Assembly (NCBI RefSeq): GCF_051401765.1
Contig: NC_135071.1
Coordinates: 20,004,961 to 20,068,960 of the forward strand
Direction: 5' to 3'
From: Calliopsis andreniformis
Lineage: Eukaryota; Arthropoda; Insecta; Hymenoptera; Andrenidae
DNA length: 64,000 bases
In this document: one piece after another, positions 1 to 10,396 of the stretch
Layout of the letters: the number at the start of each line of letters is the position of its first letter
Position numbering within the stretch: position 1 is the stretch's first letter
The notes under the pieces: model-generated
What the model saw: the letters and a program-made list of their open reading frames with translations, nothing else
Told to the model about the DNA's origin: nothing
Database searches by the model: none
Program-made: the position numbers and the translations under genes

Positions 1-546
1 TGTTAAAATCAGAAAACAATTCCACTTTAACTATAACATTTACTTCACCGCGGATACCATGCATTGTATCATACACTGGTATCCATCCAGTCATGACTGA
101 CCCTAGAATAATGACAAAATTATTAAAATTACTCAACTGTTATTAATGTTGAATAGTACGAAGATTATTTACAGACCTCCCTGAGAACCAGCATTAGTAC
201 TCATAGCTGCTTCCAAAGTCCAAATGTTTTTGACTGTGGGTGGAACTCCAGGCAGCATTAATGGGTTTAAATTTATGTAGACTTTACCAATTGCATCATT
301 TGCAGAATATGTATCATGATCCATTAATCTGATCTGTAATGGTTCATCTTGCAATTCAGAATCATCAACTTCAAATCTGTACCATTCTGAATTCCACTGA
401 GGATTAAGTGACTTTCTGCATACATCTGTTTTATATGTTACATTGCCGAATTTCAGTTCTACATATGCATCTGTTGTGTCACCTGAGCGATCCATTACTG
501 GTAGGTTACGTCCTGCCAGTACCTTTACTTTTATTTTACCGGGCAT
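1..546 (-). CDS. C2CD5: C2 domain-containing protein 5 (CDP138-like), 5' part only
   Basis: Two coding exons are visible, 177-546 and 1-102; the gene continues off the left edge. The chosen ATG (544-546) begins MPGKIKVKVLAGRNLPVMDR, which matches the start of animal C2CD5. An upstream in-frame extension to 636 lacks support and is probably 5' UTR. Residues 1 to about 110 form an N-terminal C2 domain (SLNPQWNSEW, DHDTYSANDAIGKVYI are family hallmarks). The donor at 171-176 (GTCTGT) and the acceptor ending at 103 join in phase 1 and restore GWIPVYDTMHGIRGE, a highly conserved C2CD5 block. In mammals C2CD5/CDP138 is an Akt substrate that binds calcium and phospholipid through the C2 domain and promotes GLUT4 vesicle fusion; that role is family knowledge. 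Odd point: about 25 residues (around PGVPPTVKNIWTLEAAMS) lie between the IGKVYINLNPL strand and GWIPVYD, longer than I recall for the vertebrate protein; this may be an insect loop or an alternatively spliced segment. Confidence 0.93.
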
Positions 547-3149
547 TATGATCAATGGATTTGTTAACAGAACTCTGTAAATAATAACACAGAAATGTTG
601 TAATATGTAATCATTTGTGATGTAATAACAAAGCATTTACTGCAACATACGATATCAATATATTGCAAACTCAGAAATCATGTTTATTTGTATGAAACAA
701 AACTATAAAATGCATTGGGGTTCTGGTGCAATACTCACTTCCGTTAAAACATTTGGTGAAGTGCATCACCAATTACCGTTGCGAATGCATTTTATGAGCC
801 AGTAAATATTTACATGTGATATTATTGCAAAAGCTGCAGCACAGCGTATAATTTTAATACTTAATAGAACACATCGCGTTAATTATTTTAGAGCAAACTA
901 CAATCTAACTCTTACGCGTAACTTTAAACTGACGTTTATTTATAGTTACATTTTCAAATCGATGCATCACACAATTTGTTTATCTTTATAGAGGCACCCG
1001 ACGAAAACTGATTAGTTCATTTTGATCAAATTTTACCATGCAGGTGAAATGAAAAACTCTAAATGATATTTTAATCTAATGAACACGATCAAATATAATG
1101 TGAAGTCTTTACAAACGATATTAACTACTAAGTTTATTGATTACTACATCCTCGTTAGTATCCTTGAGCTTACCCTACTGTTTTACCAATAACATTCGAA
1201 ATCTGAATATTGTATATAAGAACATTATAATTGGAATTGGAAAGAATCCAGATTATTGCTCTTTAGGGAATTTCTACGTTTCATTGCGTTAACCGCAAAA
1301 CATCGTGTGATTTGAATCTTCATATATTGCATACTTCTATTTTAAGGTTACGGGAATGTTGCACATATTGTACTTTGTTTCGAAAGTTTTTAAACTTTAT
1401 TATCCGCCGAGTAAGTTTTATTGATAAAAATACAAATGACTTTTTTACGCCCTCTCGTTTACAAATGTTGACTTTGAAAATCACGTACAACCCGATCACT
1501 AAAGTCGGTAAAGTTAGGAAGTTCATACCCGGCTCTGTATTCGTATTTGTCAACTAAAATTGATGGTAGAGATAAGAGGGAGAAGGATAAAGTATAAAAA
1601 ACACAATTATATTTGTTAAATTTATTGAATATTCAACTTTGATTTGCTGCACCCAAATCATTTATCTTAATTACTACAAATTTCGATGTAACTGAAGAAT
1701 TATTTGTTTATTTGGTACAATTAGTTATGTATGTTTTACATAATTTATATTACATTTTATACAATGCAGTTTTTTTTTTGTTATTGTTATCGACACTTTA
1801 ATTAGCATGCATACTGTGTAACTGTAACATTTTGTACAGGAACTAATTGGTCACAATATTGGTAGATAATGAAAATGAATAATTAGATGTAAATATGTAT
1901 CTTTTTGTTACAAGTGCCTAGGTTTTCAAATACAATTATCATATATTTAATTTTTCAAATAGTCAAATACGTATCTTATTGAAGTTTTTTATAATTTTCT
2001 AATTCTTTAATCCTAATTTATGGAACAGAATTCTTCTATCTTCTAGTATCTTTAGAATATGATCTTCGGCATTTTTGAAATCACAAATTAAATAAAAAGA
2101 ATAAAATAATATAAGAACAAGCATTGTTATCTGAATAATACTACATACATTGATACACATAATGTAGAAATTGTTTAATGATATCAACTATTGTAGTGTC
2201 AGTCTTTCCAATCAAATGCATATTGAGATTACTTATGTTCACACAAATGCAATTAGAGTTTGTATATGTTTCACAAACATAAATATTTTTTTACATGCTA
2301 CATCTTAAATATGTAAGCTAACATGTTATCTATCATCATTTATATGTATATATAGCAGAGCAATGATTCAATTTCTCTTCTTTCAAATCCTACATGCTTT
2401 GTTTTGAGTCCAAAAGTTCAGTTTACATTATGCATAGATTATTTTTTATTATTTGAAGACAAATAATCGATTCCGTTTGTAACATTTAGCAACCTCGATA
2501 TTTAATGTAATTTGCAATTTCTTTTTGCCGATTTTTTTAGCTACTTAAGTTGTTGGAAGACGTGTTTATAAATACGTAATATAATGGATAGGCAAAAAAA
2601 AATAGAAACCTAAACAATTTGTTGTAATAAATGCAGCAAAATTGTTTCAATTGAACTAAAACAATTTTCTAAAAGTTTTAATATTTGCAAAGTAGATTTG
2701 GCACAAAACATGTAAACTAGTAATTGTAAATATTTAAATTAGTTGCAGAAAGTATGTGTAAATGCGAAATGCTATCTGTTCTTGTTTTGTGATTTCTGAA
2801 TGTCATATTTAATTAGTTATTTTCTACTTATTGTTTGTATCACAAAATATTCAGTTCTTTTACAGTAACATTATACATACATGGAGGAAATGACTGTGTA
2901 GTTATTTACTTAATGAATAAATGATACTAAATTGAAATACTAAATTGCATAATTTGATGAAATTAGTTGGAACACTGATTGAACAAAATAATTGTTATCT
3001 AAATAAGAATGATAAAGTATCAATATGTAAATTTAATATTAAACATATACCACACCTTGTTTCTTTGGCTAGCCATGAACAATGTGAATGATGTTGCTAG
3101 GTATGAATCATGCAGGTACTCATTGAAGAAGTAAAACTTTCAGTAAGTC
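547..3149. other. AT-rich intergenic: C2CD5 5' UTR/promoter and TMEM64 3' UTR
   Basis: No supportable coding region. Both flanking genes are on the minus strand, so the left part should hold the C2CD5 5' UTR and promoter and the right part the TMEM64 3' UTR. The sequence is very AT-rich, with a T10 run near 1,771 and several TTTATT words (AATAAA on the minus strand), for example near 1,619 and 2,446, that could be poly(A) signals for TMEM64. The few open frames (around 1,312-1,557 on both strands) have no coding bias. Confidence 0.6.
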
Positions 3150-4155
3150 TTAGGCAATCAAATTTGTTAAAACTACTTTAGTATCTGGTAGTGTGTCAAG
3201 AAGGTAATGGGAGGAGTCAGCTATTGAAGCAAGATCAGCTTCCAATAATGCTAATTGAAGTTCTCTTCTTGCTTTCTGTACAACGTATACCATCAGTGAT
3301 ATACCTATTAAAATCTGAAAATAGAAACAGTACTTTTTATTGCCTTTATTAAGAAAATTGGAGGCTAGACAAAAATTATATTGCATTTACCTGAAAACAG
3401 AATACAACATAACCAGTTGCTGCTGTTGATCTATCTTCAAGAACATCTTGCATAGATCGTAAACTACTACCCAAATAAATATTAATGATTTGAGCAGGTA
3501 ATAAGCCTAATGCACTAGCCAAATGATATTGAATACCACCCATGTTGCTCACCTAAATATTTATAAACATTATTGTTTTTATCATGTAGTTTTACATGTA
3601 ATTTAATTTAAGAGATGTACATACTGCAAAAATAGTGTTTTGCAGACCAAAAGGGATAGGAGTTAATCTTGCAAACAGAACAACCTTGAAAGCTTGTGGT
3701 CCAGAAATAACTCTGAGTATAGCTCTTGCAGTATCATTGTGTAAAAGTGCTCCAATAGGCAATTTTGATGATAATGCACTAAGGGTAACATGGGCTATGG
3801 CTATTCCTAGATTGGCAGATAGTACTACCATCATAATACCTCTCAAAATACCAAAGAGGTATCCACTAGCAATAATGAGGAATAAATAGCCAATTACAAT
3901 GGGAAATGAGACCACTGTAAAGAGAGCAATAAATATTATAGCAACAATCCATATATTCTGATGTTCAATCCAATAGAGTAACACTTTAATATAGTCTCTG
4001 CATATAAAAACGATTGCTCCTAAAAGGGCCAGAGTTGCAACTGTTACAACAATGTAGCATATTGAATTAGAATTTATACAGTTGCAATGTATTGATGTAG
4101 AGTTTTTAGATGGACGAACACCAGTATCTATATCCTCTATATTAATTATATCCAT
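3150..4155 (-). CDS. TMEM64: TMEM64 homologue (VTT/DedA-type membrane protein)
   Basis: Three exons on the minus strand: 3625-4155, 3391-3552 and 3150-3314, joined in phase 0 at both introns (donors GTATGT and GTAAAT, acceptors TTTAG and TTTCAG). The product is 285 residues. The start ATG at 4153-4155 is chosen because the open frame above it has only a GTG. After a short acidic cytosolic N-terminus and a Cys/Asn patch come a first membrane helix (about residues 33-55), further helices, and the VTT (SNARE-associated Golgi protein) core with the diagnostic FARLTPIPFGLQNTIFAV, followed by GLLPAQIINIYLGSSLRSM and a last helix before the C-terminus. Vertebrate TMEM64 is an endoplasmic-reticulum protein linked to SERCA2 calcium handling and Wnt signalling; VTT relatives TMEM41B and VMP1 are lipid scramblases. 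Those functions are family knowledge, not shown here. The family call is firm; TMEM64 rather than TMEM41 fits the RLTPIPFGLQN and YVVFCFQ-type blocks. Confidence 0.92.
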
Positions 4156-5366
4156 GTCCACTGTACTTATCCCTCATTATGTACAAGGAAGCAGTCATTT
4201 AATTGTCATCCCTCTGCTACAACCTATTTAAAAAAAATAATATTAAATGATACATTGAAATATATAGGATATAAGTATATTGATACATACTGATGTACAA
4301 AATACTAATAATTATAAATGTTTTCATAAATTTCTATTACATAGGAACAAAACAAGTAGAATTTATACATCGGCAGAAAATCGTCTGAATAAGAAATGTG
4401 CAGTAAAACTATTTTTACCTCATCACACTATCATAATAAAGAATCTCATAAACTTTGTGTCTCCTCATCACTATTACGAGAAGAAATGTATTAGTTATTC
4501 TCTCTCGGTATGCTTCTACGCATTTTCACTTTGATTATTGGAATAATTCCCCAATAAAAAGTACAAGTCGCATAACCACGTCAAAGAATAATTGAAAATT
4601 CGTTTACGATTCTTGCTTGCATCAAACTGTATAGGGTGTCAAAAATAGTTAGTGGATTTGTCACAAGAGGGCCACGCACATAAGTCGATTCTCGCAAGTT
4701 CTCAATGGAAATCTTCAGCCTCATTTAAATATTCCCGCCTTACGTATGCACTATTTGAATATTCAAATCAGCAAAACAAGAGATTTGATTTTACGAAGGT
4801 ATTTCATATCTGTCAGTACCTGTAGCAATTAGAGTTGGCGTTAATTTAGTTAGCATTTTTCTTTAAAACTGTTTCATTTTAATAAATATTCGGACAGTCT
4901 TCGGCTAGAAATTCTGCGTATACTTGTCTTTTTTTGCGCCAAAAAAATAAAAATCGAAATGTGTAGGTACGATTATGGTCAATGGAGGGAAACATTATTT
5001 ACACTTCTTTCAATGGAAATGTGTGCGAAACTTTCTATTATTTCTCAATTATAATCGCGATTATGTATTCTGGTTTCCATATCGGTTTCAACTAGTCGAC
5101 ATGAAGAATTTGGAAAAAAATTGCTGGGAATACTGATACAAAAAAGAGAGGTTTGTAAACTTCTAATACCTCAGGATATATTATACAGTAATAAGAAGGA
5201 CACATCGATCGTATTTCAGTTAGAAAGTAGCAGGGTTACATTGCCCTATTATTGCTCGGCTTTACACTCGTCGACCTTGTTTTGTGGTGGTTGTTGCATC
5301 GGTGCAGTACCATAACGAATTTTTAAGGTTACGAGACGCAAGAGACGTAAAGTGACAGAAAACAGA
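4156..5366. promoter_or_regulatory. Head-to-head promoter region of TMEM64 and CACHD1
   Basis: These 1.2 kb separate two divergent start codons, so they must contain both 5' UTRs and promoters, possibly as a shared bidirectional promoter. CpG density rises sharply from about 5,240 up to and into the first codons of CACHD1, as expected for an unmethylated promoter and first exon. No clear TATA box is placed well for either gene. Open frames at 4,280-4,534 and 5,121-5,315 have no coding bias. Transcription start sites cannot be read from the sequence. Confidence 0.55.
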
Positions 5367-8300
5367 ATGGTTGTCAAGAGGATTCTGTATTTTGGATTTG
5401 TCGTGACTGTGCTCGTGAACTTGCACAGTTTAGCCAGCGAAGATTCGAACATTGACGTGCAGTGTCAATTTGGTAAAACCCTTCGGAAACAAGTGAATGC
5501 TGAACCGCTGAATGGGACCTGTTTGCGAGACATCGTGGTTCGGCTGTCAAATGAGTTTCGGTCCATCACAGATGCAGAACTCGGTTTAGCGTCCTTCCAG
5601 GAGATGCTCGACGCGATGGAGTTCGTGAACGAAACGAGCAGTTTAAACATGAGACTGACTTTGTTGGTTGATAAATTGAACAACAAATTATCATCCTATG
5701 CAGACCTTCTTAAGCAAAGTTACAATATTATACTGCCAATTCTTGAGAAGAACAGAGACCAATTTATTTATACCAATTCTGTGAATGGATTCGATGTAAT
5801 ATCGAGTAAACTGTCAGAATTTTGTTCTCAGATTATACAAACATTAGCACTTAATCAGAGGAATGAGGAATGGAAAAATTTACATCTACTACCCTTTATG
5901 TATCCTGCTACTGTGTGTGGTCCACCTAGTTTAGGTCACAATATTGGGCCTCTTTTATTGTCTCAGTATTGCCCAAAAAAGAATGTACTTTTGCTACTTG
6001 AGCATGGTACATTTATGTCTGAAGGAGATATTACTTTGGCTCAGATAACTGCAGAAACAATAATTGATGTATTGTCTCAGACAGATTTTGTTAATATTGT
6101 TGGTCTGGCTAACAATGCTTCTATCCATTGTAAAGATGGTTTATTAAGAGCTACAGATGTGAATAAGTTTCAGTTGACACGTTATGTTCATAGCTTAACT
6201 AGAACAGAAACAAATGAGACTATTGCATTTGATTTTGGTAAATTACTGAAGAATGTGAAGGGTGAAATAGTGTTTATACATTTGACTAATACGCTTAAAA
6301 TGACATTGCATATAAAAGAAATAAATAACATGATTTCTAAAGGAAAAGTGAATGGTTACTTGAAAACCATATTAATTCTATCTGATCAAGGACCACATAT
6401 GAATATTAAAGAGCACAATGATAGTATTATAGTTCGTCCAACACAAAACATATTAGGATATGAAATATCAAAATTATTTGCTGATCTGAAATGCTCTGAG
6501 GACCATAAGAAAGATTATTATTTGTCTGATCCATACTTTGATTTATATAGTAAAACAATGACTTTGTCAATTGGACACATTAGTGATACAGCACTGTTAT
6601 TTTTAGATGTTCATTTAAGAAACTTTGTTGATGATTTAACATATTTCAATTTTGGATCACATGTATATCCTGTACTGTTTGATAGTAAAGGTATAGTTTG
6701 GATTCACAAGCAATTTCCAAGAGTAGAAACAATGATAGATCAGCCTCTCAAAGTTAACTTACAACACATAGAAAATATTAGTTCAGAAACAGTAGCAATG
6801 ATGACTGAACAAGAAGAAGGTATCATTAATGTAAAAACCAGGCTGGGGGAACAGAAATGGTATAGATGGAAACACTTGGTGTACAAAGATTTAATAGTAT
6901 GTTTAGTATCAGCAACAAATGGAAGTACATTGCCAGTTGCAAAGTTTGTGCCAACATTAACAACAAATATTTTACATCATCGTCTTGATCTTTTAATGCA
7001 TGATATGCCAGAAGGTATTTTGTGCACTTACAATAATAAACTTTCAACTTTGTCAACTGGAGTAGTTTATCTCTCTCCATGGTGTTTCCAATCACCACTA
7101 GAACAATTGAAGCTAGTGGAAACTGGATCTACTGTAACTATGCAAAGTTATATGGCATACTTAAAAGACTTAACAGGTCTTCTTGCCAATCCTGGCCTAC
7201 ATCAATCTGTAAAGTCAGATGTAGCCATGCTGGCTCAAATTTTGGGATACTTTAAAAGTAGACACATAGAAAGTGCTTTAAATAAATTTATAATAAGAAG
7301 ATATATTGTTGGTACTGTCAGTGGAGTTTTAGAAATATATCCAGGAATAATGTTTGATTCTGGTTTTGATCCTAAGAGAAGGATGTGGTATGGGAAAGCA
7401 CTGGAACATTCTGGGAAATTAATTTTCACACCTCCATACATCGGTGCTGGTGGTTCAGGATATGTTGTTACTTTGAGTCACACAGTTCATCGAAATTCTA
7501 AGTCAAATACACATGATGATACTGTAGCAATTCTGTCTATGGATGTACCTATAGGTTTTATATCAAGACTTTTGAAAGAAATGTTTCCATTTTGTAATAA
7601 TTCTACAGTAAAGTGCTTTTTGATGGATGACAAAGGATATTTAGTATCCCATCCAACTTTCTTAGAACCAACTGGTAAAATTGAGCAACAACACTTGACT
7701 CATAAAGAGTTACTAGTTGCAAACGATATATTAAACCATGAACTTTTTGTAAAGAAAAAAGCCTGTGCAAATTACTTAGATGGTACTGTGCAAAGATATT
7801 ATCAGTTTAATATATCTTTAGATGAAGTTCTTACAAATATTGTTCATGGTGAACATTGTGTTAAATACCAAGTAGCAGCAGTACCAGGAACTAATGTATT
7901 TTTAGGTGTTGTTAACGTGACTTGTAATTTATTGAGAGCTTTTTGTCCATGTAGCACAGTAAGTAACAACACAATTATACTCTAACGATATTTTTGCTCC
8001 CTTAAAAAATGAAGAAAAATATTAATATTATACTTTATATTACAGCTGGATCATTCGTGCTTAAATTGCAAAAGAATGGAGCAAACTGAATGTGAATGCC
8101 CGTGCGAGTGCGCCTTATACTTCTCAAACTGTGCAGAGTACAATATACACGATATGCATGATTTAGAACCTTGTCCAGTACCGTATGAACAAGGAGGGAA
8201 TTCGCAGATATCTTGTACACAGTCTGCTAACTTGAAAACATGTCCGTCCATTGATTGCAAAGCATTTAAAACAGAAAATGAGTGCCTAGGAATTGTGGGT

Positions 8301-9039
8301 TGTCAGTGGTGCCATGTAGATAATGACGGAGAAACGCCTTTACATGCTCCGTTTTGTAGCGATATGTCTCGATGTTTTAGAGGTCTCTTAGGATCTTCTA
8401 TGCCCCTCAGCGATGGAACATACAGTAAATATGAATGTTTTTTAATCGTTAATCTTTTTTAGTATCTTCTTGTCTGCCTATACATACAATACTTTACCTT
8501 TTGTAGATTCCCAATCGACTGAAGAATTTACAGTGCGAGAGTGGCCATCAGTTGGTCCAGTAGCTGGTGGAATACTGGCATTTCTATTGATACTAGGAGT
8601 TATACTATTTTGTTATAGACTACGTTCCGTGCAATCAGGTTTAGAACATCAGTGCTTACATGTTCATACTTCACCAGACATGTTACGTATGACTCATTTG
8701 GAGGGGGATGTGGAACCTATGGAGTTGGATCAAACAAAAAATAATTTAGATTCTCTAATGAGGGATGGTATAGCTCCTATATCGCCATACAGAGTTTCTA
8801 CGAACTACAGAAAGCCACCTAGTGGTGACAGCGATCACGGATACAGTACGATGACTCCTCACGATGATTCTGAGCAGCAAACATTCGCTGAGCCATTGTT
8901 AGTAGTCGGTAGTAATACGGAGCCTGATTTAAGAAGGCGATCAAGTTGTCTTCCCTCCCCAACAACTCATTTAGGATCTCCACATCATGTTCTAGCACCT
9001 GTTACAGTTCATTGTAACATGGAAGCAAATTATTGCTAA
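5367..9039 (+). CDS. CACHD1: CACHD1-like VWFA and cache domain protein (alpha2delta-related)
   Basis: Three exons, 5367-7958, 8046-8424 and 8507-9039, join in phases 0 and 1 (donors GTAAGT and GTAAAT; acceptors TTACAG and TTGTAG) to give 1,167 residues, near the roughly 1,270 of human CACHD1. The ATG at 5367 is used because the frame above it offers only GTG. Order: signal peptide (1 to about 24, MVVKRILYFGFVVTVLVNLH), a helical N-terminal segment, a degenerate VWFA domain (about 200-400, around NVLLLLEHGTFMSEGD), tandem cache-type regions (about 420-560 and 690-860, including MFDSGFDPKRRMWYG), a Cys-rich membrane-proximal segment encoded mainly by exon 2 (CECPCECALYF, GCQWCH), one membrane helix (about 1008-1030, VAGGILAFLLILGVILF) and a cytosolic tail of about 135 residues. 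In vertebrates CACHD1 is a surface protein that modulates Cav3/Cav2 channels and Wnt receptors (family knowledge). The MIDAS motif DxSxS of the VWA domain is not intact (E-H-G-T). Confidence 0.92.
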
Positions 9040-10396
9040 CGAAAGTAAGACGCAATAAGAGAAATTTGATCCAAGTTTCATTCCTTATAAAAGGAAAGCA
9101 GAAACACAGAAAAAGCGAAAATTTTGTAGCAGTTTCCATTATGGAGCACGTGTAAAATATTTTTTTAATTTTTAGAAGAGTTTATTACTTTTATAACGTT
9201 GTTTATAAAGTACTTAGTTTTCTAAAATGTCTAGTAGTACGTAGATACGTACATCTGTTGGTATTATTGTAATCGTTTAAGTTATATTTTAAATAACTGG
9301 AATGAACGATGATTTTTTTACTAATTGATATCTTGCCTAATTAAACGATGAAATTAAACTTATCGTTATAAGTATTCATGACGCGCAATTATGTATATAT
9401 AGTTCATGAGCATTCAATTAATATTAAGAATAGAAAATCTAGATGAAAACTTGATTAAGTGGCCATAATTGATATCTCGATATTATTTCATTTCTTAGAC
9501 ATTACGTTTAGAGCTAACATTGTTCTCATTAATTATACATCGAGTACTCGAGTATTCGAATAACATGTGGCAATCATATACTTTTCCTATCAACTAGAAA
9601 CAAACCTTGCATTTTATCATCCTGCATTATCAAAATTGTTCTTTTATGATCTTAAATACTCAGCACAATATACTATATAATATCGAATTGATATAAAACG
9701 TACGAATAGATATATTTTTATATTTACAGAATTTTTAAGAGTCAAATAGTCTACCACAAATGAATTATTTGTATAGTACGTGATTTACTTTGTTTTAAGA
9801 CTTTTATTAAAGACTTTATTGATCGATACAAAATCATGATCAATTTATAATGATTAATAATGAAGTTATTTACATTTTTATACATTGAGATACATTTTGA
9901 AAAAGGTTTACACTAACTTTTGTAATGCATTTACGAAAAACATGTACCAAGATTCACTGTCTTGGGTTTACATTATATGTATACGCGTGCTAGATTGACT
10001 ACATGTAATTGTATCTTGCCAATATCTTGGTATCTGTTACAAACGAAGTGCAGGTTTCTTATAAACGAAGATACTTAATTTATAAATATAAAATAATTAC
10101 TTTCTGAACATTTTTATCAGTATTTCAATCACTAAGATATAACTGCTGTTAAAATTATAATTTTATTATAGTAAATAAAATACAAAAATTATCAAAACTG
10201 ATTTATTCTGTTTTTAATTGTTTCGGCGATTCCTGTAGAAAATAAGTTTCCGTGGTATTCGAAGTCTACTGTTTAATGTATAAATGATATATGTCAGAGA
10301 ATGATCTGCATACACACAACAATCTTCGTTTAATTTTTTATATTAGAATCGATATAATATGAAATACGTTTTTCCATTTAATAATTAGTCTTGTAA
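9040..10396. other. Convergent 3' UTR region between CACHD1 and PSMD2
   Basis: This AT-rich stretch lies between two stop codons that face each other and should carry both 3' UTRs. No coding frame is supportable. An AATAAA for the plus-strand gene occurs at 10,174-10,179 and a TTTATT (AATAAA on the minus strand) at 10,202-10,207; if both are used the two transcripts end almost tail to tail. AATAAG at about 9,055 is a weaker, earlier option for CACHD1. Confidence 0.5.
10202..10207 (-). terminator. Candidate poly(A) signal of PSMD2
   Basis: TTTATT on the plus strand reads AATAAA on the minus strand, about 190 bases after the PSMD2 stop codon, a usual 3' UTR length for an insect housekeeping gene. 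Usage is inferred from position only. Confidence 0.4.

Noticed and set aside
3592..3624. Extension of the first TMEM64 exon (VCTSLKLNYM)
   Set aside because: This is intron read-through past a GTATGT donor; the conserved continuation is in the next exon.
5249..5686. Minus-strand frames at the start of CACHD1
   Set aside because: Shadows of the true plus-strand coding frame.
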